A stretch of DNA of 64,000 bases. Source: Xenorhabdus koppenhoeferi (GTDB taxonomy: Bacteria > Pseudomonadota > Gammaproteobacteria > Enterobacterales > Enterobacteriaceae). The notes below the pieces were generated by a model. The model was not told the DNA's origin and made no database searches. It saw nothing but the letters and a program-made list of their open reading frames with translations. Each line of letters starts with the position of its first letter. Position 1 is the stretch's first letter. The stretch covers positions 1-64,000 of the forward strand of contig NZ_FPBJ01000003.1 in the NCBI RefSeq assembly GCF_900116635.1. The letters run 5' to 3'. Positions 39,546 to 51,231 of the stretch are shown piece by piece. Made by a program: the position numbers and the translations under genes.

Positions 39546-41276
39546 GTGAATATTCAGGTCATTCTTTCAGAAAAAATCAGCCACGCATTGATTGCAGCTG
39601 GTGCTCCGGCCGACAGCGAAGCTCACGTCCGTCAATCTGCAAAAACTCAGTTTGGTGACTACCAAGCGAATGGTGTCATGGCGGCAGCTAAAAAAGTGGG
39701 CATGCAACCCCGACAACTGGCAGAAAAAGTCGTTAGTTTGCTGGATCTGCAAGGAATTGCCAGCAAAGTTGAAATTGCAGGGCCGGGCTTTATCAATATT
39801 TTTCTGGATAAAAGCTGGATTTCGGCCAATGTTGAATCAGCGCTGAAAGACGAAAAACTGGGTATCGCTCCAGTCGAATCTCAAACTATTGTTATCGATT
39901 ATTCTGCACCGAATGTTGCCAAGCAAATGCACATTGGCCACATTCGTTCTACTATCATTGGCGATGCGGTGGTACGCACCCTTGAATTTCTGGGTCACAA
40001 CGTTATTCGCGCCAACCACCTTGGTGATTGGGGAACTCAATTTGGTATGCTGATCGCCTATCTGGAAAAAGTCCAGAATGAAAACGCCAGCGATATGGCT
40101 CTCGCAGATTTAGAAGAATTCTACCGTGAAGCCAAGAAGACTTACGATGAGAACGAAGAGTTTGCCGTTCGCGCCCGTAATTACGTAGTAAAACTGCAAG
40201 GTGGTGATGAATATTGCCGTGCAATGTGGCGCAAGCTGGTTGATATCACCATGTCACAAAATCAGGAAACCTATAATCGCCTGAATGTCACCCTGACTGA
40301 AAAAAATATTATGGGTGAAAGTTTGTATAACGATATGCTGCCAGGTGTCGTTGCAGATCTGAAACAGAAAGGCCTTGCTGTTGAAAGCGACGGCGCTACC
40401 GTGGTCTATCTTGATGAATTCAGGAATAAAGAAGGCGAACCGATGGGAGTTATCATCCAGAAAAAAGATGGTGGCTACCTTTACACTACAACAGATATCG
40501 CTTGTGCCAAATACCGCCATGAAGTTCTGCATGCCGACCGCGTCCTTTATTATATCGATTCACGCCAGCATCAACATTTAATGCAGGCATGGACGATTGT
40601 TCGCAAAGCCGGTTACATTCCTGAATCTATGTCGCTTGAGCACCATATGTTCGGCATGATGTTAGGCAAAGATGGCAAACCTTTCAAAACCCGCGCCGGC
40701 GGTACAGTAAAGTTGTCTGATTTATTGGATGAAGCCATTGAACGTGCGCATACCCTGATCCGTGAGAAAAACCCGGATATGCCTGAAGATGAACTGAAAA
40801 AAGTCGTTCAAGCTGTTGGTATTGGTGCGGTGAAATATGCAGATCTTTCCAAAAGCCGTACCACAGACTACGTTTTTGACTGGGACAACATGCTCGCATT
40901 TGAAGGCAATACCGCACCTTATATGCAATATGCCTATACCCGCGTAAACTCTATCTTCAAACGTGCAGAAATTGATGAAAGCAGTCTGACACAACCAGTC
41001 ATTTTGAACGAAGAGCGTGAGCAAGCTCTGGCAACCCGTTTGTTGCAATTTGAAGAAACGATCACGACTGTTGCCCGCGAAGGTACACCTCACGTAATGT
41101 GTGCTTACCTGTATGATTTGGCTGGCTTGTTCTCTGGTTTCTACGAACATTGCCCAATCCTGAATGCAGACAACGAAGAAGTGCGCCAAAGCCGTCTGAA
41201 ATTGGCTCTTCTGACGGCAAAAACCTTGAAACAAGGTCTTGATACTTTGGGTATTCAGACTGTAGAACGGATGTAA
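39546..41276 (+). CDS. argS: arginyl-tRNA synthetase
   Basis: 576 aa (E. coli 577), a class I synthetase charging tRNA-Arg. The N-terminal Add-1 domain precedes the HIGH signature in [20 protein letters not shown]. The C-terminal helical anticodon-binding domain contains [12 protein letters not shown] and ends near LGIQTVERM. The start is GTG or a nearby codon: the listed start gives [15 protein letters not shown], the family N-terminus. Confidence 0.97.
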   Translation: MNIQVILSEKISHALIAAGAPADSEAHVRQSAKTQFGDYQANGVMAAAKKVGMQPRQLAEKVVSLLDLQGIASKVEIAGPGFINIFLDKSWISANVESALKDEKLGIAPVESQTIVIDYSAPNVAKQMHIGHIRSTIIGDAVVRTLEFLGHNVIRANHLGDWGTQFGMLIAYLEKVQNENASDMALADLEEFYREAKKTYDENEEFAVRARNYVVKLQGGDEYCRAMWRKLVDITMSQNQETYNRLNVTLTEKNIMGESLYNDMLPGVVADLKQKGLAVESDGATVVYLDEFRNKEGEPMGVIIQKKDGGYLYTTTDIACAKYRHEVLHADRVLYYIDSRQHQHLMQAWTIVRKAGYIPESMSLEHHMFGMMLGKDGKPFKTRAGGTVKLSDLLDEAIERAHTLIREKNPDMPEDELKKVVQAVGIGAVKYADLSKSRTTDYVFDWDNMLAFEGNTAPYMQYAYTRVNSIFKRAEIDESSLTQPVILNEEREQALATRLLQFEETITTVAREGTPHVMCAYLYDLAGLFSGFYEHCPILNADNEEVRQSRLKLALLTAKTLKQGLDTLGIQTVERM

Positions 41277-41288
41277 TAACCTTTTGCT

Positions 41289-41319
41289 AAAACTGGCATG
41301 ATTTTTTCATGCCAGTTTT
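41289..41319. terminator. bidirectional terminator between argS and murJ
   Basis: AAAACTGGCATGA and TCATGCCAGTTTT form a 13-bp stem around a T-rich loop, with A's and T's at its ends. It lies between the convergent argS and murJ genes and can serve both. Confidence 0.8.
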
Positions 41320-41405
41320 CCTGCCTACCCAATATTTTCTCCCTCTTTTTGTATTTCCAATAAATAATTGGGCGGCATTTAACAAAGGTTTGATCAGATA
41401 AATAA

Positions 41406-42944
41406 TTAGTTCATTCCCCGAAGAGCAAAATCTTTAAATCGAAAACCCATCAAAGCCAATGCAGCAAAATAACTACCCGCGCCAGCAATCACAACGCCCA
41501 TTAATCGTAGCAGGCGCATTGCCATATTGCCCTGCTCCCACGCTGGCATAAACCACAATACCGTCAGTAATACGCCGACCATAACCAATATCGCCACAAC
41601 CAATTTCAGCAGAAATTCACTCCACCCTGCCAATGGTTTAAAGATCTCACGTTTACATAATTGCCAATAAAGCAGAGCGGCATTAAAACAGGCAGCCAGA
41701 CCGATAGAAAGCGCCAGCCCTGCATGCTTTAATGGGCCAACAAAAACAAGGTTCATTAACTGAGTCAAAATCAGGGTTGCAATCGCAATCTTAACCGGCG
41801 TTTTTATATCCCGGCGAGAATAGAAACCCGGCGCCAGAACTTTAACAACAATCAATCCCATTAATCCAAAGCAGTAAGCGATTAATGCCCGCTGAGTCAT
41901 TTCTGCATCAAAGGCAGAAAAATTGCCGTATTGAAAGAGTGATACAGTTAATGGTTCCGCCAAAATACCTAATGCTACGGCACAAGGTAATGCCAAAAGA
42001 AAGCAGAGACGCAACCCCCAATCCATTAATTTTCTATATTCTTCATGATTTCCACTGGAAAAACTTTTTGCCAGTGAAGGCAGCAAGATCGTTCCTAATG
42101 CTACCCCCAAGACTCCAGAAGGCAATTCCATTAAACGGTCGGCATAATACATCCATGAAACTGAACCTGAAACCAGAAATGAAGCAAAAATAGTATTGAT
42201 GATCAAGGAAATCTGGCTAACAGAAACCCCTAAGATAGCCGGTCCCATCTGGCGTATAACGCGCCATACACTGCTGTCACGAAAAGAAATCCGTGGTAAT
42301 ACCAGCATACCTATTTTTTTCAAATGAGGAAGCTGGTAAGCCAGTTGCAAAACCCCACCGGCAATGACCGCCCAACCCAATGCCATGACCGGCGGATTAC
42401 AGTAAGGTGCAACAAACAGTGAGAAGGCGATCATACTGATATTAAGCAACGTTGGTGCAAAAGCGGGGACAGAAAACCGATTCCATGTATTGAGGATTGC
42501 TCCTGCCAAAGATGCCAAAGAGATCAAAAAAATGTAGGGAAAGGTAATTCTCAGCAAATCACGGGTTAAAGCAAATTTATCCGGTGTATCCGTGAACCCC
42601 GGAGCCGTCACATAGATAACCCAAGGTGCAGCAATCACCCCGATTATTGTGACTATCGCCAGAATCAGTGTCAGCATCCCTGATACATATGCAATAAACG
42701 TACGTGTTGCTTCATCTCCCTGCTGATTTTTGTATTCAGCCAGAATAGGCACAAACGCTTGAGAAAAAGCGCCCTCAGCAAAAATACGGCGCAACAAGTT
42801 CGGCAACTTGAACGCAACAAAAAAAGCATCTGTCGCTACACCAGCACCAAATATGCGGGCAATGATAGCATCTCGAATAAAGCCCAGAACGCGCGAAAAC
42901 ATCGTCATTGAGCTAACCGCTGCCAGTGATTTAAGTAAATTCAT
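41406..42944 (-). CDS. murJ: lipid II flippase MurJ
   Basis: 512 aa (E. coli 511), a polytopic MOP-superfamily protein with about 14 membrane helices that flips lipid II to the periplasmic side. The N-terminus [25 protein letters not shown] and segments [19 protein letters not shown] and [20 protein letters not shown] are family hallmarks, including the conserved arginines of the central cavity. In E. coli murJ lies near rimJ, as it does here. Confidence 0.97.
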   Translation of the reverse strand: MNLLKSLAAVSSMTMFSRVLGFIRDAIIARIFGAGVATDAFFVAFKLPNLLRRIFAEGAFSQAFVPILAEYKNQQGDEATRTFIAYVSGMLTLILAIVTIIGVIAAPWVIYVTAPGFTDTPDKFALTRDLLRITFPYIFLISLASLAGAILNTWNRFSVPAFAPTLLNISMIAFSLFVAPYCNPPVMALGWAVIAGGVLQLAYQLPHLKKIGMLVLPRISFRDSSVWRVIRQMGPAILGVSVSQISLIINTIFASFLVSGSVSWMYYADRLMELPSGVLGVALGTILLPSLAKSFSSGNHEEYRKLMDWGLRLCFLLALPCAVALGILAEPLTVSLFQYGNFSAFDAEMTQRALIAYCFGLMGLIVVKVLAPGFYSRRDIKTPVKIAIATLILTQLMNLVFVGPLKHAGLALSIGLAACFNAALLYWQLCKREIFKPLAGWSEFLLKLVVAILVMVGVLLTVLWFMPAWEQGNMAMRLLRLMGVVIAGAGSYFAALALMGFRFKDFALRGMN

Positions 42945-43083
42945 GGTGTTATTCTAAAAAGTGATTTTTATGCAATGAACATAAAAGATGTAAAGCTATC
43001 ATCAAGATGTCATAAACGTGGTAGATAAAACATTCCGGTGAGATAGCAGCCGTGTTTCAAGTCTAACAGACAAAAATTATGTC

Positions 43084-43211
43084 TATACACAATGGATTTC
43101 AAGTTGCATCGCGACGGCAAGAGAGCAAATCCCCGGGAGCATAGATAACTATGTGACCGGGGTGAGCGAGCGCAGCCAACAAAGAGGCAGTTTGAAAGAC
43201 GAAGTGTATAC
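43084..43211. repeat. ERIC element between rimJ and murJ
   Basis: A 128-bp element with the ERIC core AATCCCCGGGAGCATAG and TGACCGGGGTGAGCGAGCG. It starts TATACACAATGGATTTCAAG and ends AAAGACGAAGTGTATA, imperfect inverted termini. It is nearly identical to the element at 58239. It lies downstream of rimJ in the 43-kb gap (42945-43247), which shows nothing else. Confidence 0.92.
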
Positions 43212-43247
43212 ATTGGTTATATAACTATAGTTTCATAAGCTACAAAC

Positions 43248-43835
43248 TTATAAACCCGTCTTTCCCCACATATCATCAGTCAATGATGTCAGTACATGGT
43301 CTTGCCAGATACCATCAATCATCAAATAATTCTTGGCATAACCTTCCCGTTCAAACCCTAGTTTCTTGAGGAGATTTCCACTGCGATGATTATGTGGCAT
43401 ATAGTTGGCCATAATCCGGTGCATTTTCTGGTGGCACTGCACGTAACGAATGGCAGGTTGCAATGCTTCATACATCAAACCCTGTCCCTGCCGTTTTTCG
43501 CCCAAAGAGTAACCCAGATAACAAGAATAAAATGCTCCACGCACAACATTCGTGAAATTGGCAACCCCTATCACCTCATTTTCATCAGGGTCTAACAGTA
43601 AAAAATTAAATGCAGCCTCTTGCCTTTGCAGCTCGGCAAGATAACTCAATCTATTTGACCATCCTGAAGGTTGATAAAAACTACCATCCCTTGTGGGTTC
43701 CCATGGTTTAAGAAAATCTTTATTTTCCGCATAATATTCAGCCAATCTATAGGCATCACGTTCATATATCAAACGAACGATCATCCTATCAGTAATAAAG
43801 CGAATCTTAGGCGATGCAGAACGATAACCAAACAT
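43248..43835 (-). CDS. rimJ: ribosomal protein uS5 N-acetyltransferase RimJ
   Basis: 195 aa from the ATG at 43835 ([18 protein letters not shown]), matching the E. coli RimJ start. An in-frame start four codons upstream (MGEG) is unlikely. It is a GNAT acetyltransferase of the N-terminal alanine of ribosomal protein S5, with the acetyl-CoA-binding region [15 protein letters not shown]. It is divergent from mdtH, as in E. coli. Confidence 0.95.
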   Translation of the reverse strand: MFGYRSASPKIRFITDRMIVRLIYERDAYRLAEYYAENKDFLKPWEPTRDGSFYQPSGWSNRLSYLAELQRQEAAFNFLLLDPDENEVIGVANFTNVVRGAFYSCYLGYSLGEKRQGQGLMYEALQPAIRYVQCHQKMHRIMANYMPHNHRSGNLLKKLGFEREGYAKNYLMIDGIWQDHVLTSLTDDMWGKTGL

Positions 43836-44009
43836 GCCTTCTCCCAATCTTTTACCTTGAAAAAATGCTCAATAATTTAGCTCTTATAAGAGTTTTTATC
43901 ACCGTCTCACGATAAAAAAATATCATCTATAATCCTCTACCTTAAGGATAAAATTCAGTCCAGAATAACAAAAAATTATATTTATTTTTTCATATTCTGA
44001 TGGTGCGAA

Positions 44010-45215
44010 ATGTCATTAGTTTCACAAGCTCGTAGCTTGGGTAAATATTTTCTTTTATTCGACAATTTATTAGTTGTTCTGGGATTTTTCGTTGTTTTTC
44101 CCTTAATTTCAATTCGTTTCGTCGAACAACTTGGCTGGGCTGCCGTCATTGTCGGCTTTGCACTGGGTATGCGCCAATTTGTACAGCAAGGGCTTGGCAT
44201 TTTTGGCGGGGCTATTGCAGACAAATTCGGTGCCAAGCCAATGATTGTTATCGGTATGTTATTGCGTGCATCAGGTTTCGCCATGATGGCAATGGCTTCC
44301 GAGCCTTGGATACTAATCCTTTCCTGTGTTTTATCAGCATTGGGCGGAACGCTGTTCGATCCCCCACGGGCAGCGCTGGTAATCAAGTTAACCCGCCCCC
44401 ATGAGCGCGGTCGCTTTTATTCATTATTATTAATGCAAGATAGCGCAGGAGCTGTAGTCGGTGCTCTGCTAGGAAGTTGGTTGCTGCAATATAATTTTGA
44501 TGTTGTCTGCTGGATTGGAGCAATAATTTTTATACTGGCGGCACTATTTAATGCATGGTTTTTGCCTGCATATCGCATATCGACAACCCGAACCCCCATC
44601 AAAGAGGGTATAAACCGAGTCATTAAAGATCGTCGGTTCTTTTACTATGTGCTGACATTGACTGGTTATTTTATTCTGTCGGTACAAGTCATGTTAATGT
44701 TTCCGATTATTATCCATGAAATTTCCGGCACACATACTGCCGTTAAGTGGATGTATGCCATTGAAGCTGTGATTTCTCTGACATTGCTTTATCCTATTGC
44801 CCGCTGGAGTGAAAAATATTTTCGACAGGAACAACGCCTGATGGCCGGGCTGTTTTTAATGAGCCTCTGTATGTTCCCAATTGGTTGGGCAGATCAACTG
44901 CATCTCTTGTTTGGCCTGATTTGTCTGTTCTATCTGGGCATAGTGACAGCAGAACCTGCACGTGAAACACTCAGTGCTTCACTGGCTGATCCACGGGCTC
45001 GTGGTAGCTATATGGGGTTCAGTCGACTGGGGCTGGCGCTGGGAGGTGCATTGGGCTATACCGGCGGCGGATGGCTTTATGACACAGGAAAAACCTTGAA
45101 TATGCCACAATTACCATGGATTTTACTGGGTTTGACAGGATTAATTACTATTTATGCTCTTCATCGTCAATTCAATCGGAAAAAAATTGAACCCATCATA
45201 ATGAGTCAACCTTAA
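44010..45215 (+). CDS. mdtH: MFS multidrug efflux protein MdtH
   Basis: 401 aa (E. coli 402), a 12-helix drug:proton antiporter. The first helix region reads [20 protein letters not shown] and the loop 2-3 motif [17 protein letters not shown] is intact. It is the E. coli MdtH/YceL ortholog by sequence and neighbours (rimJ, yceB); grxB, which lies between mdtH and yceB in E. coli, is missing here. Confidence 0.95.
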   Translation: MSLVSQARSLGKYFLLFDNLLVVLGFFVVFPLISIRFVEQLGWAAVIVGFALGMRQFVQQGLGIFGGAIADKFGAKPMIVIGMLLRASGFAMMAMASEPWILILSCVLSALGGTLFDPPRAALVIKLTRPHERGRFYSLLLMQDSAGAVVGALLGSWLLQYNFDVVCWIGAIIFILAALFNAWFLPAYRISTTRTPIKEGINRVIKDRRFFYYVLTLTGYFILSVQVMLMFPIIIHEISGTHTAVKWMYAIEAVISLTLLYPIARWSEKYFRQEQRLMAGLFLMSLCMFPIGWADQLHLLFGLICLFYLGIVTAEPARETLSASLADPRARGSYMGFSRLGLALGGALGYTGGGWLYDTGKTLNMPQLPWILLGLTGLITIYALHRQFNRKKIEPIIMSQP

Positions 45216-45216
45216 C

Positions 45217-45264
45217 CATGTAATACATAAATCATGTAATACGTTCATCATGTAATAAATAGTG
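45217..45264. repeat. three imperfect 16-bp tandem repeats between mdtH and yceB
   Basis: CATGTAATA recurs at 45217, 45233 and 45249 with exact 16-bp spacing; the intervening bases vary. The array fills most of the short gap before the yceB ribosome-binding site. Confidence 0.8.
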
Positions 45265-45298
45265 TAAAATCTGCCCGTTGAAAATAAAAGGAGACAAC

Positions 45299-45862
45299 AT
45301 GAGACAGTTTTTATTAGGAGTAGTATTGGTACTGGTAGGGTTAGTCAGTGGCTGTGACCAATTCAAAGAATTCAGCATCAATGAAGGCTTACTCAATGAA
45401 TATTTATTAAAAAGAGTTCATTATCAGAAGCAAATTAGCCTTGCGGGTGCAGCCAAAGCCAATATTACACTAGGGGATTTAACCAGTCAGGTCGGCCGCA
45501 AAGATCCAGAAAAAATTGAACTGTCCAGTCAGGCAAAAATTTAGCTAATCACTTTATTGGGTAATGTCCAGGCTGATATGAAACTTACTATCAGAGCTAA
45601 GCCGATATTTGATGCAGAAAAAGGTGCGATTTTCATTAAGGGACTGGAAATCGTGGACTACCAGACAACACCAGAAAAAGTCGCCGCTCCGATTAAGGTG
45701 TTAATTCCTTATCTGAATACTTCTTTGAGTGAATTTTTTGACACTCATCCTGTTTATGTCTTAAATCCAGAAAAAAGCAAGACTGAAGCAGCCGCATCAA
45801 AATTAGCCAAAGGTTTGGCAGTTAAACCGGGTAAATTAGTTATTGGCTTGGCTGATAAATAA
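45299..45862 (+). pseudogene. yceB: YceB lipoprotein gene interrupted by an in-frame amber stop
   Basis: ATG 45299 follows AAAGGAG and gives MRQFLLGVVLVLVGLVSGC, a lipoprotein signal with lipobox LVSGC (Cys about 18-19). The reading frame matches E. coli YceB (186 aa) throughout but is cut by TAG at 45542-45544 after about 81 codons. It resumes in the same frame with LITLLGNVQADMKLTIRA to the normal C-terminus at 45862. A single base change would restore it, so this is either a recent nonsense mutation or a sequencing error. A truncated 81-residue lipoprotein could still be made. YceB belongs to the DUF1439 family; its function is not established. Confidence 0.88.
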
Positions 45863-45954
45863 TTTTTATTGTCAATGAAATAATAAGGACCTGTTATTAA
45901 CTATAATTGGCCCTTATTTGATCCACAATCTACCAATAATCTCGTCTATTTAAA

Positions 45955-46150
45955 TATACCTGTCGTCTTTCAAGTTGCAGCTTTGTTGGCTGCGCTCACT
46001 CACCCCGGTCACATAGTTATCTATGCTCCAGGGGATTAATGAAAGGCTCCTGCCTTTCACCGGTGGCCAGCCTTTGGCTGGGCAAATTCGTTCCCGACGA
46101 ATTTGTCATTCCCTTGCCGTCGCGCTGCATCTTGAAATCCAATGGGTATA
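45955..46150. repeat. long ERIC element with an internal insertion
   Basis: This 196-bp element starts TATACCTGTCGTCTTTCAAG and ends AAATCCAATGGGTATA, with the ERIC core CACCCCGGTCACATAG and ATCTATGCTCCAGGGGATT in reverse orientation to the copy at 43084. About 70 extra bases (roughly 46038-46110, containing GGCCAGCCTTTGGCTGGGC) are inserted after the core. ERIC variants with an insertion of about this size have been described in other enterobacteria. It fills the gap between yceB and ycdY. Confidence 0.88.
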
Positions 46151-46176
46151 GTTACCAGCCTGATAAAGTGACATTG

Positions 46177-46719
46177 TCACTCAGATTCAAATTCTTCACG
46201 CAACGCTTGCAGTGCTTCACGGGTAACAATTGCCAATGTTCGATAAAAACTGCTAGTTGCATAAGCTTCCACTTTACCGAGAAACTTTCCGCACCAAGGC
46301 AGTAAATATTCATCAAACAAAGTAATTTGGGCCTGAACTTCATCTTCTGCTGCCTGATCTTCCAACCATGACGCAGCCAACAACAAAGAGCCAAATTGAT
46401 CAGCCGGTGCATCAGACAAGGGCATACCCCGCCCTGCTAAAAACTGACGCACTTCACTTTCTTTTTCATCCGTATAATCAGTTCGGCAAGCTGCAACACT
46501 TGCTGACTCTCCGGTAAACAGGGCGTGATAATCCGCTTCGATAACCGACAATTCACTGTTTTGCTGCAATCGCTCCAATAACTCATCCTGCACCAAAGGC
46601 CATGCTTGTTTCAATTTTCCATCTGCAATCATGGTAATGAGAGGTTGCAGAACAGGATCTTGTGGTGCCCGATTAAATAACGTTCCTAAAATACGACAAA
46701 CAATAGAAAACTCGTTCAT
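46177..46719 (-). CDS. ycdY: YcdY, TorD/DmsD-family chaperone
   Basis: 180 aa from the ATG at 46719 (MNEFSIVCRILGTLFNRAPQD), the E. coli YcdY start; a longer frame to 46737 adds six unsupported residues. All-helical TorD fold, with the conserved ADYHALFTGE and LLLAASWLEDQ segments. E. coli YcdY has been linked to zinc insertion into the phosphatase YcdX; ycdX is not present here. It lies 83 bp downstream of ghrA. Confidence 0.92.
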   Translation of the reverse strand: MNEFSIVCRILGTLFNRAPQDPVLQPLITMIADGKLKQAWPLVQDELLERLQQNSELSVIEADYHALFTGESASVAACRTDYTDEKESEVRQFLAGRGMPLSDAPADQFGSLLLAASWLEDQAAEDEVQAQITLFDEYLLPWCGKFLGKVEAYATSSFYRTLAIVTREALQALREEFESE

Positions 46720-46802
46720 AACTTCATCCAATCCCAATAACTTACCTAAATAATGAATTCAGTTATTGTCCCTAATCGTCTGCCTTGCTGTAAAGCAGCT
46801 TG

Positions 46803-47744
46803 TTAATAACCGCTGTTAATATCAACGAGACCAAAAGGTTGCTTACCATTTTCCATCCGTCGGATATTTTCGCAAATAGCATCCATAGCCTCATCAGGAA
46901 TGGTATTTGCTGCAATATGCGGAGTTATATTAATGCGAGGATGAGTCCAGAAAGGATGTAAATTTGATAATGGTTCTTCTACAAAGACATCAAGGGTCGC
47001 ACCAGCAACATAAGCTTTATCAATTGCAACCAGCAAATCCTGCTCGACGAGTTGAGCACCACGTGCAATATTGATTACATATGAATCCGATTTTAACTGA
47101 CTGAATAGTGAAAGATTAAGAATACCGCGAGTTTCCGCTGTATCTGGCAGGATATTAATCAGTACCTTACATTCAGAAAGAAAATCGCCCAATTGCTCTT
47201 TTCCGTAAAAACTTTCGACGTTATCAATTTGTTTTGGCGTTCTGCTCCAACAACGCACATGAAAATCAAACTCCCTCAGTTTTTCGATAACGCTGCGCCC
47301 TAAAACGCCGGCACCCAAGACACCAATAACAAAATCCTTTCTATTGTGTCGAGCCAAAGGTTTCCAAAAACGCTGTTCCTGATACTGCTTATATTCATCC
47401 ATGCGACGGAAATAGTGTAAGACTGAAGTCATCGCATATTCCTGCATCTGCTGCGCCATTCCGGTATCTTCAAGACGTATCAGCGGAACACCCGCAGGCA
47501 GTGTGCCGGGTTTTTTCAACTCTTGCCTGAGAACGGAATCCACACCCGCCCCGAGTACAAATAGACCTTTTATCTCCTGATGATTAGCCAACATTTCATA
47601 AGGAGGAAGCCAAACTAAAGCGTAATCGGCAGGAGCATTATCACCATGAACCCATTGCCGAACTTTAGCTTCAGGTAACCTAGCCTGTATCCCCTGAATC
47701 CATTCATCAGCATTAAAATAAGGGTGGAAGAAAATGATGTTCAT
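46803..47744 (-). CDS. ghrA: glyoxylate/hydroxypyruvate reductase A
   Basis: 313 aa (E. coli 312), an NADPH-dependent D-2-hydroxyacid dehydrogenase. The Rossmann motif GVLGAGVLGRSV, the substrate-binding NIARGAQLV (Arg), an acidic residue in FVEEPL, and the catalytic His in TPHIAANT are all present. It reduces glyoxylate and hydroxypyruvate. Same neighbour order (ghrA then ycdY) as E. coli. Confidence 0.95.
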   Translation of the reverse strand: MNIIFFHPYFNADEWIQGIQARLPEAKVRQWVHGDNAPADYALVWLPPYEMLANHQEIKGLFVLGAGVDSVLRQELKKPGTLPAGVPLIRLEDTGMAQQMQEYAMTSVLHYFRRMDEYKQYQEQRFWKPLARHNRKDFVIGVLGAGVLGRSVIEKLREFDFHVRCWSRTPKQIDNVESFYGKEQLGDFLSECKVLINILPDTAETRGILNLSLFSQLKSDSYVINIARGAQLVEQDLLVAIDKAYVAGATLDVFVEEPLSNLHPFWTHPRINITPHIAANTIPDEAMDAICENIRRMENGKQPFGLVDINSGY

Positions 47745-47975
47745 AAAATCTCATTCCTTTTTGTTTTTCTGATAGAGTCAACCTATTGCCTGGAGGTTGC
47801 AAGTCTCTGATGTAAAGGAGTGAATGAAAATATTGATAATGTTATCTGGTTAACACATTTTTCATGATTCGTTGCAAAAAAAGAGGGTTCCCTTGCGTAA
47901 TTGATTGCCAAGCGCACAAATTGTTTTTTATTTGTCTAATCAGTCAAAAAGCCAGAAAAAATACTTATAAGCATG

Positions 47976-48004
47976 TTGACGCCCGCCCTGCTTTTCCCTA
48001 TAGT
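47976..48004 (+). promoter_or_regulatory. promoter of tRNA-Ser(GGA)
   Basis: TTGACG (47976-47981), a 17-bp spacer and TATAGT (47999-48004) make a near-consensus sigma70 promoter. A GC-rich discriminator (AGCGCCCC) follows, typical of stringently controlled stable RNA genes. The remaining ghrA-to-tRNA gap from 47745 shows nothing else. Confidence 0.85.
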
Positions 48005-48056
48005 AGCGCCCCGTTGCAACAGTGAACACAATCTGGATTCCTGTAGCAACAAAAAT

Positions 48057-48146
48057 GGTGAGGTGTCCGAGAGGCTGAAGGAGCACGCCTGGAAAGTGTG
48101 TATACGTGAAAACGTATCGAGGGTTCGAATCCCTCCCTCACCGCCA
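48057..48146 (+). tRNA. tRNA-Ser(GGA)
   Basis: A 90-nt class II tRNA beginning GGTGAGGTGTCCGAGAGGCT and ending CCCTCACCGCCA with an encoded CCA. The acceptor arms GGTGAGG/CCTCACC pair, the anticodon GGA lies in CCTGGAAAG, and a long variable arm (TATACGTGAAAACGTATCG) is typical of tRNA-Ser. It reads UCC and UCU codons. Matches E. coli serW/serX. A promoter and a terminator bracket it as a single-gene unit. Confidence 0.97.
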
Positions 48147-48154
48147 TATTCTAT

Positions 48155-48192
48155 AAAAAAGCCTGAACATATGTTCAGGCTTTTTTGTTTTT
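48155..48192 (+). terminator. rho-independent terminator after tRNA-Ser
   Basis: AAAAAAGCCTGAACAT pairs with ATGTTCAGGCTTTTTT, followed by GTTTTT. A strong hairpin with a long U-tract 8 bp after the tRNA. Confidence 0.92.
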
Positions 48193-48440
48193 GTTGTCCC
48201 ATCCTAAAATAAGTATCAACGTATATCAGGACTAGACAGTATTAAAAACATTCAATTTTAAATACAGGCCAGCTTTCTATTTACGTTTTACGTTGCATTC
48301 ACAAAACCACCCTGGTTATTTGATTTTTATTTCACCAAGGCTAATCTATTAGTTAACTTTTTGACATATAACACCTTTCTGTTCCGGTGAAAACGATATG
48401 CTGATACCACTTTTTTCAGACTGTCATCGACATCTTATTT

Positions 48441-50162
48441 TTGGTTTCTATTTCAATGAATACTCGTAAAATTAAGGGGATACGTCCATTTAGTGCGTTT
48501 ATTGATTCATGTTGGAAAGAGCCTTACTCTTTTTCCCGTTTTATCAAAGATATCATCGCTGGGATTACCGTGGGCATTATTGCCATCCCACTGGCAATGG
48601 CTCTGGCTATCGGCAGCGGTGTTGCTCCGCAATATGGTCTGTATACCGCAGCTATTGCAGGCATTGTTATTGCTCTCACCGGAGGCTCACGTTACAGCGT
48701 TTCCGGACCAACCGCTGCTTTTGTCGTGATCCTTTACCCAGTTTCACAGCAATTTGGCCTGAGTGGATTACTAATCGCAACACTCATGTCAGGCATTATT
48801 CTGGTCATCATGGGGTTAGCGCGATTAGGCCGGCTTATTGAATACATTCCCTTGTCTGTCACTCTTGGGTTTACTTCCGGTATTGCAATCACTATTGCCA
48901 CCATGCAGGTGCAAAATTTCTTTGGCCTGACTCTGGAACGTGTACCGGAAAATTATATTAATAAAGTCATGGCGCTCTTTCAGGCTTTCCCTTCTCTACA
49001 ACTAAGCGATACCCTCATCGGCTTCACAACCTTGCTGGTCTTGATTTTCTGGCCAAAGTTGGGATTAAAGTTACCCGGTCACTTACCCGCCCTGATTGCT
49101 GGTACGGGTATTATGGGTCTTATGCACTTACTGGGTCATGATGTGGCAACGATCGGCTCATCATTCAGCTATATGCTGGAAGATGGCACACAAGGTCAGG
49201 GTATTCCTCCTATTCTTCCCCAATTCGTTCTGCCGTGGAATTTACCCGATACCCACTCCTTCGATATCAGTTGGAATACAGTATCAGCATTGCTGCCTGC
49301 GGCATTCTCGATGGCAATGCTAGGGGCAATTGAATCACTCTTGTGCGCAGTTATTCTGGACGGTATGACCGGAAAAAAACACCATTCCAACAGTGAATTA
49401 ATTGGTCAAGGCATGGGCAATATTGTCGTTCCCTTCTTTGGGGGGATTACTGCAACAGCGGCTATCGCACGTTCAGCTGCCAATGTGCGCGCAGGTGCCA
49501 CATCGCCAATTGCCGCAGTTGTTCACTCACTGTTAGTTTTATTGACGCTACTGATCCTCGCCCCCATGCTCTCTTACCTGCCGCTGGCGGCTATGTCAGC
49601 AATTTTGCTGATTGTGGCGTGGAATATGAGTGAAGCCCATAAAGTTATAGATTTAATCCGCCGCGCTCCTAGAGATGATATTATCGTCATGCTGTTATGC
49701 CTGTCATTAACGGTACTGTTTGATATGGTAGTCGCAATCACTATTGGGATTGTTCTTGCCTCACTCCTATTTATGCGCAAGATTGCCAATATGACTCGGA
49801 TCAGCGTATCTCCTTTAACAAACAATGATAAAGACCTGCTGATTGTGCGAATTAATGGCCCTCTGTTCTTCGCCGCCGCAGAACGTATTTTTGCGGAGTT
49901 AAGAGAAAAAAGTGTGGGCTATAAAACTATTATCATGCAATGGGATGCTATACCCGTATTGGACGCTGGTGGCCTGCACGCCTTTCAGGGATTCGTCCGA
50001 GAGACAGGAAAAGAGAAACATATCGTTGTGTGTGATATTCCTTTCCAGCCTTTGAAAACACTGGCAAGAGCTAAAGTCGTGCCTATTGAGGGGCAATTAA
50101 GTTTCTATGCTACATTACCTAAAGCGTTGGCAGATATCGAAATAGATTGTAATCCTGGCTGA
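48441..50162 (+). CDS. dauA: DauA, SLC26/SulP-family C4-dicarboxylate transporter
   Basis: 573 aa. The SulP membrane domain (about residues 30-430) has segments [20 protein letters not shown] and [20 protein letters not shown]. The cytoplasmic STAS domain (about 455-570) contains [18 protein letters not shown]. The E. coli ortholog (YchM, 559 aa) imports succinate and other dicarboxylates and interacts with lipid synthesis. The true start may be ATG 48456 (MNTRKIKG), five codons later. E. coli has it between prs and ychH; here it has moved next to the tRNA-Ser gene, on the other side of the kdsA-prs block. Confidence 0.94.
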   Translation: MVSISMNTRKIKGIRPFSAFIDSCWKEPYSFSRFIKDIIAGITVGIIAIPLAMALAIGSGVAPQYGLYTAAIAGIVIALTGGSRYSVSGPTAAFVVILYPVSQQFGLSGLLIATLMSGIILVIMGLARLGRLIEYIPLSVTLGFTSGIAITIATMQVQNFFGLTLERVPENYINKVMALFQAFPSLQLSDTLIGFTTLLVLIFWPKLGLKLPGHLPALIAGTGIMGLMHLLGHDVATIGSSFSYMLEDGTQGQGIPPILPQFVLPWNLPDTHSFDISWNTVSALLPAAFSMAMLGAIESLLCAVILDGMTGKKHHSNSELIGQGMGNIVVPFFGGITATAAIARSAANVRAGATSPIAAVVHSLLVLLTLLILAPMLSYLPLAAMSAILLIVAWNMSEAHKVIDLIRRAPRDDIIVMLLCLSLTVLFDMVVAITIGIVLASLLFMRKIANMTRISVSPLTNNDKDLLIVRINGPLFFAAAERIFAELREKSVGYKTIIMQWDAIPVLDAGGLHAFQGFVRETGKEKHIVVCDIPFQPLKTLARAKVVPIEGQLSFYATLPKALADIEIDCNPG

Positions 50163-50181
50163 GTTTAAGTGGGTAATTCAC

Positions 50182-50241
50182 GCCAGTACCTTTATCAGAT
50201 CAGCATGTTAATCAAAAAGCCGATCTGATAAAGGTACTGGC
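50182..50241. terminator. perfect 20-bp inverted repeat between convergent dauA and kdsA
   Basis: GCCAGTACCTTTATCAGATC (50182-50201) and its exact complement GATCTGATAAAGGTACTGGC (50222-50241) enclose a 20-nt loop. It sits midway between convergent genes and probably acts as a two-way terminator, although there is no T-tract. Confidence 0.7.
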
Positions 50242-50255
50242 ACTGGATTTAGCTA

Positions 50256-51203
<948 letters not shown>

Positions 51204-51231
51204 TCATAGCTGTGTTGCCTCATAACAAAAT

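Noticed and set aside
46039-46305. 88-codon plus-strand frame
   Set aside because: Its first part is ERIC element and its second is antisense to ycdY.
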